Assembly: GCA_031769625.1 (NCBI GenBank)
Contig: JAUIMM010001419.1
Coordinates: forward strand, 222,001 to 286,000
Reading direction: 5' to 3'
Source of the DNA: Taudactylus pleione
Lineage: Eukaryota > Chordata > Amphibia > Anura > Myobatrachidae
DNA length: 64,000 nucleotides
A model generated the notes under the pieces. It had not been told where the DNA came from. It did not search any database and worked only from the letters and a program-made list of their open reading frames with translations. The translations under genes and the position numbers were made by a program. Of the stretch, positions 44,740 to 55,130 are shown one piece after another (position 1 is the stretch's first letter; every line of letters starts with the position of its first letter).

Positions 44740-44884
44740 AACTTCAAGTAATCTTAATGCATTGTTTTTAGCAATACAAACATCAATCATCTTTGTATTC
44801 AATTTTGTCCTTTCAAATTTGTACAGTTCTCTGCCAAAGAAAATGGGTGTGATGGGTATTTACTTTCCTGCTATGAAGTGATTG

Positions 44885-45171
44885 CAGTGGTTCCCAAACT
44901 TTTGAATCAAGGCACCCTAGAGTATCAGCATTTTTCTCCACTGCACCCCTAGGTTTATTTATAATCTCAGCAATGTGCTTACATGTCATCCTTAGGGTCA
45001 CTTATGTGGTGGTGGACAGGGTTGCACTTCTTTGTCCACATATATAATGATTGGCAACCACTAGAACTGGTTTTGCCTATCACATGACTAAAAATTATAT
45101 GATTTAGTACTAGATAACCAACCCGTGGCAGCTCTGCAAGCATTCTGCGGCACCCAGCTTAGGAACCACTG
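44885..45171. mobile_element. Non-autonomous hAT element CAGTGGTTCCCAAAC
   Basis: 287 bp with ends CAGTGGTTCCCAAAC and TTAGGAACCACTG and the subterminal AAGGCACCC / GCGGCACCC words typical of short vertebrate hAT elements. The flanks AGTGATTG and CTGTATTG match only partly, so the 8-bp duplication is decayed. Confidence 0.78.
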
Positions 45172-45189
45172 CTGTATTGTGTTTGCTAG

Positions 45190-45690
45190 GAATTCACTTT
45201 AGTCTCCAGCCTCAGTAGCAGCACAAAATGGAAAATAGAAAACAATACTAACACGCTGACCTGAAGCTGCAGGTGTGTAGGATTGTCAAACCCTCTGTAG
45301 TATATGCTGTGGGCATTGTATAGGGATAACTACTACTGAGGGCACTGCATAAAGGGCACTACTACTGTGGTGATTATGTATTAGGGGCACTACTACTGTG
45401 TACATTATGTGTAATGGAGCACTACTACTATGGGCATTGGATAAAGGGCACACTTCTATGGTGTGAATGTGAATCAGAGACAGTACAGTATGTGCGGTGA
45501 ATGTGAATAAGATTGTGCTACTGTGTGGCGTAATTTGAATTGGGGGTCCTATTGTGTGGTCATTGCCCTTTATTGTGGGACCACACCCCTTTTTTTCGGC
45601 GTGTGCTGTTTCTTTATAAGAAATGGGAGGGAGGGTGCAAATTTATAGTTTACAGGGTGGCGCCAAACTCCCTAGCACCGGCCCTGGGTG
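45190..45690 (-). mobile_element. hAT-like element with GGGCACTACTAC repeats, reverse
   Basis: The reverse complement of this stretch starts CCAGGGCCGGTGCTAGGGAG and continues with ACTATAAATTTGCACCCTCC and AACAGCACACGCCG, matching the start of 52292-53588. Repeated GGGCACTACTACTGTG blocks are the minisatellite part. Left limit uncertain. Confidence 0.6.
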
Positions 45691-46048
45691 TGACCTGCAC
45701 ACATGAGGATACTCTGTATTATGTTACTGCTGTCGTGAATGTAGAAACACATTGTGGTCCCGTTGTAGTCACTGTGGGATTCGTTCCTAATTTGATGTAT
45801 GATGCTATAATGGGAATTTTTATCACTTCTGAAAGCTTTGAGAAACCCAACTGGTTACAGACTTGTTACAGACCTGTTTGATAATGTTACTGATACAGTG
45901 GCATGGCAGTGGAAGTGTTCCCCGAGTCTGAAGTGCTACCTTTTGCCCGCATGGTTGGGTAGTCAGAGAATGAAGGCAACAGTAGGATGCAGAATACTGT
46001 ACCTTATACTGAGGTAGAAAATGATGTTGAACCAGTTGACTGTATGCC
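45691..46048 (+). pseudogene. Outer Ty3/gypsy element, protease-RT linker region
   Basis: The frame ending at 45879 reads DTLYYVTAVVNVETHCGPVV then TVGFVPNLMYDAIMGIF, a pattern found at the end of aspartic protease and linker regions of vertebrate gypsy pol. Further acidic coding-like sequence (ENDVEPVDC) continues to 46048. It is interrupted there by the inner gypsy LTR. The integrase part at 49390-49870 probably belongs to the same element. Confidence 0.55.
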
Positions 46049-46567
46049 TGTCACAGCGTGCCGGACACTGGCATGCATCTACCAGATCCAGCAGCACTGG
46101 TCAGCAGAAGGGCAGCTAACATGGAGTTCCCATTGACCACTGCAGCGTGTAGGAGGCAGCGGCTCCCCCGGGGGCGCCTCACTGTATGAAAATTAAAGGG
46201 CCATACATGCCAAAGGTGAATTCCTCCCTATAGGAGGGAGTCTTTGGGCACTAGACAGTGCCAGAGTATAGGCTCCAAAACCTTACTCCAGCATTCCTTA
46301 TTACTAGTGATTTCTACTGCCTATTGCTGATCTTGGCTTTGCACCTGACATGATTCTGTCTTCTCCCTAGTACTGCACTTGGATTGACCTTGGCTATTCT
46401 CAGCATCCATTTTACGTCTAATCCCTGGTACTATACTGTCTGTCTGGTTTTGACCCGGCTTGTTGACTATGCTTTGTAAGCCTTCAACGTACTTCCTACC
46501 ACACTCCAATGTACAAAAGCACCTGCATTAGGGAACTTAGTCAGAAGTCTGCGACCTGCATGTGACA
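46049..46567 (+). mobile_element. Inner Ty3/gypsy element, 5' LTR
   Basis: 519 bp from TGTCACAGCGTGCCGGACAC to TGTGACA. It is paired with the LTR starting at 48262; shared blocks include ATTAAAGGGCC, GAGGGAGTCT, GGGCACTAGACA, CAGAGTATAGGCTCC, TTTTGACCCGGCTTGTTGAC and AGCACCTG.ATTAGGGAACT. The Gag start lies 20 bp downstream. Confidence 0.85.
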
Positions 46568-46586
46568 AAATACTCTGGCCAACATA

Positions 46587-47500
46587 ATGGATGCTGCTGG
46601 TAATCCCTCACCACGAGAATTACTGGGAAATTGTCTCACCAGAGTTGAGAAGCAAGAGTGTGATCGGGCTCAGATCATGCGGTGCCTACAGATGCAGCAA
46701 GGTGGTCCCAACCAGATGCCTCTGGTACAGTCAACGCCACCTCCTGCAAGCTTCCGCGCCACTACATTGTTCACACTTCACCAGTCATGCGGGTGTGAAG
46801 AGACCCTGGAGTTAATCCTCAGGGATTATTGGTGGTCTGCTGTCCACCTGTGCACAACACAAGGTCCCACCCCACCTGCCCACGAGTTGCCTATGCCCAT
46901 TATCAGTGCCTGATTGTCTTTGGTCCCATATCTCCATGGACTTTGTTACAAATTTATCATCCTGCCAAGGCTTCAATACCATCTGGGTGGTGGACAGATT
47001 TTCCAAGGAAGCTCACTTAGTTCCGTTAAAAGGCCTGCCCTCAACCTCAAAACTGGCTTAAGCATTCATGAGGGAAACTTTTGTCCTTGCACAGGCTCCC
47101 CAAGGACAACATCTTGTGCCATGGGGTACAATTTACATCTAAATACTGGAGGTCACTATGTAAGTGCTTTGGTGTTAACCGGAGTTTCTCACTAGACTAT
47201 CACCCTCAGTGTAATGGTCAGATGGAGCGAGTAAACCAGGATCTGGAGAAGTTTATTCGAACGTATGTTTCAGTCAATCAAGATGATTGGGTATCTTTGT
47301 TGCCATGGGCAGAATTTGCCCAAAATAATCTTTTTCACAAGGCATCAGGTCACTATGCATTCTTCATCCAGTACAGTTTGAATCCTGTGTTACCAGAGTT
47401 ACCAGCTCTCCAGTCGGTATCCAGACGTCCGGGGTACAGTGAACCATTTCCTCAATATCTAGAGAGAGGTAAAGAGGAATCTGTGCAAGGCCTCTTCTAA
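46587..47500 (+). pseudogene. Inner Ty3/gypsy element, gag start fused to integrase
   Basis: ATG 46587 opens a Gag-like frame (MDAAGNPSPRELLGN, RVEKQECDRAQIMRCLQ). By about 46790 the reading has become integrase (ELILRDYWWSAVH). Protease, RT and RNase H, which should lie between, have been deleted. Integrase continues across frameshifts: a CAQHKVPPH zinc-finger piece, SMDFVTNL with the first catalytic Asp (about 46935), WVVDRFSKEAH, then the block GVQFTSKYWRSL (about 47125-47160) where the expected catalytic Asp two codons upstream is replaced, and SLDYHPQCNGQMERVNQ with the catalytic Glu (47217-47245). At least three frameshifts. Not functional. Confidence 0.85.
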
Positions 47501-47996
47501 AATTGTTTGCGGAAAGGAAGTGGTGTCCTTTACTAAGTCCTGGTGACAGAGTCTGATTATCAACCAAACATCTGCGATTGAAGGGGCCCACGGTGAAGTT
47601 CACTCCCAGATTCATTGGGCTCTTTCAGATCCTTTAAGGAATCAATGCGGTGGCATACTAGCTGAAACTACCTGGCACGCTTAAAATATAGAATGTTTTC
47701 CATATCTCTCTCCTGTATCCGGTGGTGACAACTTGCGACCCTCCTTTGGCTATTACAGTAGACTATCAAGAGGAGTATGAGGTGACAGAGCTGTAGGGAG
47801 GGTGGTGCATCCGGTGCCTCTGCACAGGGTGGAAGCCTCCAGGGTCACTGACCACACACTCTTCCCGGCGCCGGAGGTCTGAAGGAAGAGAACTCCGGCA
47901 GTGGTGAGCGGTGCAGAAGAACAACGGTAGAAGATCCCGCCCACCCTCCATCACCTGGATGGCAAGGTAAGCTCTCATGGGGAGGAGGGGGGCGGG

Positions 47997-48257
47997 GTGG
48001 AGCGAGAGGGGCGGCAGTGCTGCAGGGGGCTCACTGCCGTCCAGATACGACACTGCGAGATGAAACAAATTCTAGACTCCAGAATTTCTCAGGGTATGGT
48101 TCAATTCCTTATGGACTGGAAAGGATATGGTCTTGAAGAACGCTGTTGGGTCAAGGCACAGATATTCACGCACCTCATCTTCTTCGGGAATTCCACCAGA
48201 GGTTCCCTAGCAAGCCATTTTGTTGGGTGTTCAGTGCCCACCCCTAGAGGGGAGTGA
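47997..48257 (+). pseudogene. Inner Ty3/gypsy element, chromodomain
   Basis: The frame includes ILDSRISQGMVQFLMDWKGY followed by GLEERCWV, a chromodomain with the WKGY core that ends the pol of chromovirus-type gypsy elements and helps target integration to marked chromatin. It sits between integrase and the 3' LTR, its normal place. A frameshift after CWVKA disrupts the C-terminal tail. The preceding 47500-47990 is degraded integrase C-terminus and unassigned GC-rich sequence. Confidence 0.8.
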
Positions 48258-48261
48258 GTAA

Positions 48262-49108
48262 TGTCACAGTGCGTCGTACACTGGCAAGCACCTAACTGGT
48301 CTGGCTATGCTGGTCGGCAGCAGGGCAGTGGGTGAGGAGTCCGCCGGTGCCCACTGCTGTTTCCTCTGGCTTCCTCCCCGGTATCTAGCTGCAGTGTGCA
48401 GGTGGCCGTGTCTCCCCCGGAGGCACATGTGCCAAACTGTGTGAGAATTAAAGGGCCAGGCATGCCAAAGGTGAACTGCTCTCTTTAAGAGGGAGTCTCT
48501 GGGCACTAGACAATGCCAGAGTATAGGCTCCCAAACCTTACTCCAGCGTTCTTTATTATTGTCACAACTCTCAGGTAGATAATGGATGCAACCCATATTT
48601 GGGGATTGGCGTGACCTATCTCTGAGGATGCGGAGTCTAATGTGCCGGCGGTGTTCACCAGGGACTCTCGCATCCAACACACAGGTTGCGGCCCTCAGGA
48701 ATGGTTCCCCTATACAGGTGCTGTGAACTCTGGATAGAGCGGAGAAGACTTTCAGCGTAATCGACAGGCCGGGTCAGAACCAAACGGACAAGATGGTACC
48801 AGGGAGCAGGTGTATGCAGGTCACGGAGGACCATCCCCGCTACAGACCAGCACCGCCCAACCTGGTAATTGTGTGTGCCGATGTCTGGCGCACTGTGACA
48901 ATTATTAGTGAATTCTACTGCGCATTCCTTACCTTGGCTTTGCACCTGACCAGATTCTTTCTGATTCCTGGTACCATAGTGTCTGTCTGGGTTTGACCCG
49001 GCTTGTTGACTACACTTTGTATGCCTTCAATGTACTTACTACCACACTCCAGTGTATACCAGCACCTGTATTAGGGAACTTAATTACAGGGCTGTGACCT
49101 GTGTGCCG
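48262..49108 (+). mobile_element. Inner Ty3/gypsy element, 3' LTR with insert
   Basis: Starts TGTCACAGTGCGTCGTACAC and matches the 5' LTR at 46049 on both sides of an inserted 341-bp solo LTR (48560-48900). The end is decayed: the 5' LTR ends GACCTGCATGTGACA, whereas here GACCTGTGTGCC runs into other sequence, so the boundary near 49108 is approximate. Confidence 0.8.
48560..48900. mobile_element. Solo LTR inside gypsy 3' LTR
   Basis: 341 bp, TGTCACAACTCTC...GCGCACTGTGACA, flanked by a perfect 5-bp duplication ATTAT (48555-48559, 48901-48905). The intact site is visible in the 5' LTR (TTATTACTAGTG). A block here (GGCGGTGTTCACCAGGGACT) recurs in reverse complement at about 49138-49160, so relatives of this LTR family are nearby. 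Confidence 0.9.
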
Positions 49109-49149
49109 GGCGCAGCTAATTCCAAACCTCCTTGCAGGGGTCCCTGGTG

Positions 49150-49900
49150 AGTACCACCGGCACGTTAGGCTCTGCGTCTCTGTACTGGGTCTTAGCCAAT
49201 CCTAAAGCACAGGCAAAACATCTACTATCTATTCTTGAGTTTGTTACAATGCATGATCTTGAAGTAAGAAAACAGATCTTTGCCTAAGTGCAGTTAAATG
49301 ACCCTACTTTGGCAAAGACTAAAGAGAATGTAAAATGGTTGATGGAAATCCAGTAGAGCCTGATAGTAGGTTGTCATACCCTCACATGGCAGTATGTCAA
49401 GGAGAAGATATTGTGGAACATTTGTTCCTAAGGTATATAGAAGAATGGTATTAGACTTGGCTTATAGTCATACAACTGAAAAAACATCTGAGAGGATTTT
49501 ACAGCAGTTTTACTGGCATGGGGTCCATAAAATGTATTGGAATACTGTGCTTCCTGCCCCGTCAGTACCATGCTCCCAGGCCACATTATAGAAATCTGCT
49601 TGTCCCATTGCCCATTATTGAAATTCTGGTTGAGTGAATATTGTAGATATGTATTTGGTTGGACCTCTAAACAAAAGTCTGCCTGGAGTCATTAGTAGAT
49701 TTTAGTGGTAATGGATTACGCTACCAGATACCTGGAAGTGATACCATTGCGCAATACGTCAACCAAGGCAATTGCTAGGAAGCTAGTACATGTCTGTAGC
49801 AGAGTGAAGATCCTAACTGACCGGGGTATTCCATTTAAAATAAGGCTTTTTCTGTTTCAGAGGGGCTGTTCCAATATAAAGGTATTGCCATTTGGGTTAC
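49150..49900 (+). pseudogene. Outer Ty3/gypsy element, integrase region
   Basis: Broken integrase of a second gypsy lineage. Around 49430-49500 it reads RMVLDLAYSHTTEKTSERIL and QQFYWHGVHK (the HHCC zinc-finger region). After stops, the frame from 49705 gives VVMDYATRYLEVIPLRNTS with the first catalytic Asp and then KILTDRGIPF with the second. The Glu region is missing. The lineage differs from the inner element. Order and strand fit the protease-linker remnant at 45691-46048, with the inner element between them. Confidence 0.75.
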
Positions 49901-50233
49901 ATGCCACCTCTCACAGAATGATCGATAAAATAAATAAAAGTCCCCAAAGACAGTATGCTGTCAGCTATGGGGTGTGGTATATGTTTACAGTCATAATGTT
50001 GACTTTCATCATGTCGTTAAAAGAATGTTGACATGGTCATAAAGTTGACATTGACCATGTCAACATTCATTGTGTACAGTCATGGCCAAAAGTTTTGAGA
50101 AGTATTGGTCTTCACAAAGTTTGCTGCTTCAGTTTTTATGATGGCAATTTGCATATACTCCAAAATGTCATGAAGAGTGATCAGATGATTGCAATTAATT
50201 GCAAAGTCCCTCTTTGCCATGACAATGAACTTA

Positions 50234-50759
50234 GGGCCTGATTCAGAGCTGCTCGCTGCTGGGGAGCGCTTGCTCTGAATCAGGGCGTGTTTTGTTTTTT
50301 TGTTTTATTTTCTCCAGCCCACTCACAAAGCTGTGGGTGACCACCACAGCTTGTGTGAGCGGCCTGGAGTCCGTCACGATTATCGCGACCATCGGGCTTG
50401 CAACGAGACCCTGTGGTAGGGTCTCAGCTCCCACAAGCCCGAGTGGACTTCCTGCTCTAATAGAGCAGGAAGTCCACTACTGACATCGCTAGTGATGTCA
50501 GTAGGGCCGCCCACAAATGCCAGGCGTTCCTAAGGGAACGCCTGCATTTGTACAGCCACCCCCCCCTCCCCGCCTACAAAATGGGGCGAGCTGTCACCAT
50601 CATCAGCCACCCCATCTTGTAGCGAGACCCGTAGCATCTGAGCTGCAGTTGCTGGACGGGTCTTGCGCAAACGCACGTCGGAGGCGAAAGATGCGCAGTT
50701 GGGTAACATTGAGCCTCTTGTGAGCACTGTGTGCTTGCGAGCGGCTCTGAATCAGGCAC
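50234..50759. mobile_element. GGGCCTGATTCAGAG element, group A, inside Tc1
   Basis: 526 bp, ends GGGCCTGATTCAGAGCTGC and GGCTCTGAATCAGGCAC. TTA is on the left (50231-50233), and TTTA on the right contains TTA at 50761-50763. It carries the diverged group A hairpin series (GCTGTGGGTG.CACCACAGC, ACGAGACCC/GGGTCTC, GACTTCCTGCTCTA/TAGAGCAGGAAGTC, CTGACATCGCTAGTGATGTCAG, AGGCGTTCCTAAGGGAACGCCT). It lies at the same Tc1 site as the group D element at 39039. Confidence 0.86.
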
Positions 50760-50965
50760 TTTATCCCAAAAACATTTCCACTGTATTTCAGCCCTGCCAC
50801 AAAAGGACCAGCTGACATCATGTCAGTGATTCTCTCGTTAACACAGGTGAGAGTGTTGAAGAGGACAAGGCTGGAGATCACTCTGTCATGCTGATTGAGT
50901 TAGAATTAAAGACTGGAAGCTTTAAAAGGGTGGAGCTTGAAATCATTGTTCTTCCTCTGTTAACC

Positions 50966-51960
50966 ATGGATACCTGCAAGGAAACATGTGCAGTCATCAC
51001 TGCTTTTCACAAAAAGGGCTTCACAGGCATTTATCGGATCATCAAGAACTTCAAGGAGAGAGGTTCAATAGTTGTGAAGAAGGCTTCAAGACACCCAAGA
51101 ACGTCCAGCAAGCACCAGGACCATCTCCTAAAATTGATTCAGGTGCGGGATCGGGGCACCACCAGTGCAGAACTTGCTCAGGAATGGCAGCTGGCAGGTG
51201 TGAGTGCATCTGCACGCACAATGAGGCAAAGACTTTTGGAGGATGGCCTGGTGTCAAGAAGGGCAGCAATGAAGCCTCTTCTCTCCAGGAAAAACATCAG
51301 GGACAGACTGATATTATGCAAAAGGTACAGGGATTGGATTGCTGAAGACTGGGGTAAAGTAATCTTCTCTGATGAATCCTGTTTCAGATTGTTTGGGGCA
51401 TCTGGAAAAATGCTTGTCCAGAGAAGGAAAGGTTAGCGCTACCATCAGTGCTGTGTCATGCCAACAATAAAGCATCCTAAGACCATTCATGTGTGGGTTG
51501 CTTCTCAGCCAAGGAAGTGGGCTCACTCACAAATTTGCCTAAGAATGCAACAATGAATAAAGAATGGTACGAAAACATCCTTTAAGAGCAAGTTCTCCCA
51601 ACCATCCAAGAACAGTTTGGTGATAAACAATGCCTTTTCCAGCATGATGGACCACCTTTCCATAAGGCAAAAAGTGATAACTAAGTGGCTCAGGGACTAA
51701 AACATCAAAATTTTGGGTCCATGGCCAGGAAACTCCCCAGACCTTAATCCCATTGAGAACTTGTGGTCAATCCTCAAGGACGGGTGGACAAACAAAAACC
51801 CACAAATTCTGACAAAATCCAAGCATTGGTTAGGCAAGACTGAGTGGTCACCAGTCAGTATATGGCCCAGAAGTTGATTGACAGCATGCCAGGGTGAATT
51901 GCAGAGGTCTTGAAAAAGAAGGGTCAACACTGCAAATATTGACTTTTTCCATAAACTTAA
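50966..51960 (+). pseudogene. Tc1 transposase, decayed
   Basis: From ATG 50966 the frame reads through the DNA-binding region, but with a deletion of about 14 residues after HKKGFTG that removes most of the first HTH recognition segment. The second HTH (TSAELAQEWQLAGVSASART) and FSDESCFRLFGASGK, with the first catalytic Asp, follow. A stop at 51434-51436 truncates the frame. Beyond it, shifted remnants of the blocks with the second Asp and PDLNPIENLWSIL are still visible to about 51960. Inactive. Confidence 0.88.
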
Positions 51961-52291
51961 TGTAATTGTCAATAAAAGCCTTTGACACTTTTGAAATGCT
52001 TGTAATTTTACTTCAGTATACCATAGTAACATCTGACAAAAAGGTCTAAAAACACTGAAGCAGCAAACTTTGTGAAAACTACTTGTGTCATTCTCAAAAC
52101 TTTTGGCCATGGCTGTAGACAGTGTTGAAATGTTAGAATGTTGACATATCATCCCTGGTGGCCAAGCGGCGACTTACCTGCTCCTGATGGCTGCAGCACT
52201 GCTTCTGGCGGTCATGTGACTGTCACTACCTGGTCAGACCTGTGATCCTACAGCGTTATGGTAAGTATTTTTCACCTATCCCTAGCCCCTA

Positions 52292-53588
52292 CCCAGGGCT
52301 GGTGCTATGGTGTTCGGTGCCCCCCTGCAAACTATAAATTTGCACCTTCCCTCCCATTCTTCTATAAAGGGACAGCACGTGCCGTAGGCAAAAAGAGGCG
52401 TGGTCACACATAATGCCCACAGCAGTAGTGTGTCTTACACATAATGCCAACAGTAGTAGTGCCCCTCATGCCCAGTAGTAGTGCCCCTCAGTAGTAGTGC
52501 CCCTCAGGGGCACTACTACAATGCAATGCCCACTGTAGTAGTGCCCCTTATGCAATGCCCACTGTAGTAGTGCTCCTTATGCAATGCCCACTGTAGTGGT
52601 GCCCCTTATGCAATGCCCACTGTAGTGGTCTCCCTTATGCAATGCTCACAGTAGTGCCCCTTATGTAGTGCCCACAGTAGTAGTGCCCCTTATGCAGTGC
52701 CCACACTAGTAATGCCCTTTATGCAGTGCACACACTAGTTGTGTCCCATTGGCAATGTGCACACTAGTAGTGTTCCCTTGTGCAATGCCAACTCTTGTAG
52801 TGCTCCTTACTCATAATGATACACACACATAACACTATACTTACCTGAAGTCTCGCTCCTGCTTCTCACACTCGGCACTATGGGAGAGATGTCATGATTT
52901 CATGACGTTTCTCCCTTCACCCACTGTGGGAGCCAGAAGGCGGAGCTCAAGAGTGTGCGCCTTCCTCCCGCTGCCGCTGCAGGGAAGGAGCTGCGGGGTG
53001 CCCGCTGTTAAAATCTCAGCTGGCACCCGGAAAATGGAGTAGGGAGCGGTGGCGTCTCTCCTGCCCGGCACCTCCCTGTGACGTAGGTAGGCCCGGCTGA
53101 GCACATTGGTCATGGACTACCCCATCCCCCCCCCCCTCCAGGACATACATTTCTCACTTGAACTCACCTGGCCGTCCTGGTGATTAGTATGTTTGTCTCG
53201 TTGAGAGGTGTGGACAGGGTTGTCTGTGATTTGGCAGAGGGGGAAGTGCTGAAGTGGCACACCCTGCTCCAGCGTCTGCGCACGCCTATGGCCCCGCTGG
53301 TAACAAAATCTCAGTTGGCACCTGGACAATGGAGTAGGCAGCGGCGGCGCCTCTCCAGCCCATTGCCTCCCTGTGGCGAAGGGTTGGCTGAGCGCATTAG
53401 TTATGGGCTGCCCCGTCCCCCCTCCCTCAGGGACATACACTTCTCACCTGGACTCACCTGGCCATCAAGGTGATTAGTCTATGTCCCATTGGGTTGGTGT
53501 GGACAGTCTATGATCTGGCAGAGGGTGAAATGCCGAAGTGGCACCCCCTTGCCGACATCTGCGCACTGCTATGGCGCTGGCCCTAGCC
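52292..53588. mobile_element. hAT-like element with GTAGTGCCCC repeats and 295-bp duplication
   Basis: Imperfect inverted ends CAGGGCTGGTGCTATGG (52292) and CTATGGCGCTGGCCCTA (53588). From about 52420 to 52810 it is a minisatellite of GTAGTAGTGCCCCTTATGCA-type units (31-35 bp). CACTTACCTGAAGTCTCGCT-like and GGGAGAGATGTCATGA motifs are shared with 41537 and 55870. The segment beginning CTCAGCTGGCACC (53015) is repeated at 53310 with a 295-bp period, giving two tandem copies. Open frames here are repeat products. Confidence 0.7.
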
Positions 53589-53690
53589 TAACCCCTCCCT
53601 CTAGTGTCTAACCGCTCCCACCCCGCAGTCTACCCGTAACCTCCCCACGTAGCCTAACCATCACCCCTGCAGCCTAACACTAATGTTAAA
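53585..53690. repeat. CCTAACC-rich repeat patch
   Basis: TAGCCTAACCCCTCCC, CTAACCGCTCCC, GTAACCTCCCC, GCCTAACCATCACC and GCCTAACAC are the reverse-strand form of the GGTTAGG minisatellite units at 34855 and 43505. Confidence 0.55.
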
Positions 53691-53815
53691 ATTCTGACAA
53701 TGTCGACAATTCACATACATTGCCTGATGACATTTTAGCAATGTCGACATCATAACTGTTGACATTGTGGTGTAGGTATTAAGAATGTCGACATTGTAAA
53801 TGTCGACCTAGTAAC

Positions 53816-54679
53816 TCCATCCCTCAGTTTAGAATTGAATGTGTGCAACTCATGTTTATTTAGCCAATTATATATAACTTACTAATTCTAAATGAGTAAA
53901 ACCCATAATACACATACATACACACTTAACCTTACACAATAATTGTGCAGAAATAGTAGTATTGCAAAACTTAGCTCATTACATAGAATACAGCATGATT
54001 ATTACAATTGTTATCTTATGACTAAAGTTAAGTAGCTGAATTATTGAGACTCAGCATCACAGCAATCACAATAGAATAGCAGACGTACTGTACAAGGTGC
54101 AGGGTATTATTCCCTCCTACATTTGGGCAGTGACTTTGTGTCACATGTTCCATAATATTCAAGGTGTCCATGTGAAGCAGGAAGACAGGTGTATGCGTAC
54201 AGACAGCAGCTCCTGGACATGTCTATCAGCCGGGGAAACTGGTCTACACTTTCCAGGTATTGACTTAACTACTATATACAGCTCAGAAGCGACACAGATA
54301 ATCACTGTGGTCTTTTACAATAGATTAAATCTCATTCTACTTTACCATCAACAACCCTTCCAGATATGCCTGAAACTGCTTCCCTTTCACTTTAAGGACA
54401 CTTGTTGAGCAATTTATGTCATACTTAGGATCAAATGTCAGTGTTAACCGTGTATAAAATGAATCTGACAGCCAGCCACTGTATACAGTATATTTGGGTA
54501 TTGTAAGACACACTTTTACCATTACATTACTTTTAGTCATTGAAGTTATAATCAGTCACTCTGTTTAATAAAAATTGTGTTTCTGTAATGCAATGTAATA
54601 CGACATGCAGTCACCTATAAATATTATTTCATCAGTAAGATTTGTAGCCAAATTCTTTACATCTTCACATATCCTCCAG
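53816..54679. other. Unassigned sequence
   Basis: No gene recognised. The 103-codon frame at 54097-54408 has no familiar motif. Confidence 0.4.
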
Positions 54680-54975
54680 CATAATTCCATTTAATTGCTT
54701 CCCCAAAAGCAATCTGTCTACCTATACTTGTTGCCATGTGCAATCAATTGCAGGATGATTTCTAGAAGGGGCTTCCATAAATGTGTTCCCGGAGAAAATG
54801 TAACATCTACCACTATATATAGGTACCTATTGACTGTGTGCTGTGCTGATGCCTTTTTGGACTGTCTTAACAATGACCCTCAGGGGTCGAAACATTGACT
54901 TGTGATACTTACCCTGTTGAACTAATAAAGCCTTCATTTTATTTATACTGGTGAGTGCCCTATTTTGGCCCAAGT
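54680..54975 (+). mobile_element. Penelope-like 3' terminus with degenerate hammerhead
   Basis: GACCCTCAGGGGTC (54875-54888) forms a stem-loop directly followed by GAAAC (54889-54893), as stem II and the GAAA core strand of a hammerhead ribozyme do in Penelope elements. The other core strand should read CTGATGA, but here only ATGA is kept. An ACTAATAAAGCCTTCATTTT tail and GGTGAGTGCCCTATTTTGG follow, a common Penelope-type 3' end in amphibian and fish genomes. Confidence 0.45.
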
Positions 54976-55064
54976 GTATATATATAATTATATATATATA
55001 TACTTTGTATATATATAATTATATATATATATACTTTGTATATATATATATATATATATATATA
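54976..55064. repeat. (TA)n-rich microsatellite
   Basis: TA repeats interrupted by two copies of TATATACTTTGTATATATA, lying between two inverted retroelement-type ends (54900-54975 and 55065-55130). Confidence 0.9.
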
Positions 55065-55130
55065 CACAAATGACAGGAGAGCGCACTCATAAGTAGTAAA
55101 TCAAAACACTTTTACTCAAGGAATTATGCT
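55065..55130 (-). mobile_element. Second Penelope-like 3' end, inverted
   Basis: The reverse complement reads TTGAGTAAAAGTGTTTTGATTT then ACTTATGAGTGCGCTCTCCT, matching the layout of the tail at 54905-54965 (AATAAAG..TTTTATTT...TGAGTGCCCT). The two ends face each other across the TA tract. The sequence beyond 55130 is not recognised. Confidence 0.4.

Larger units (their letters stand above)
50077..52115 (+). mobile_element. Tc1-like transposon, near full length, with nested insert
   Basis: Inverted ends CAGTCATGGCCAAAAGTTTT (50077) and AAAACTTTTGGCCATGGCTG (52115), flanked by TA (50075-50076, 52116-52117). It is the same subfamily as 38885-40966. A group A element occupies 50234-50759. Without it the copy is about 1.5 kb. 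The transposase is disrupted. Confidence 0.92.
49970..53815. mobile_element. Element with GTCGACATT/GTTGACAT repeats, split by insertions
   Basis: 49985-50074 contains AATGTTGACATGG, AAGTTGACATTGACC and GTCAACATTCATTG. After the Tc1 copy, the right-hand piece resumes AGTGTTGAAATGTTAGAATG, TTGACATATC (52118-52150), and 53690-53815 contains AATGTCGAC and GTCGACATTGTAAATGTCGAC. A related short piece is at 33105-33180. The terminal regions seem made of short inverted GTCGAC words. Whole-element limits are an inference. Confidence 0.4.
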
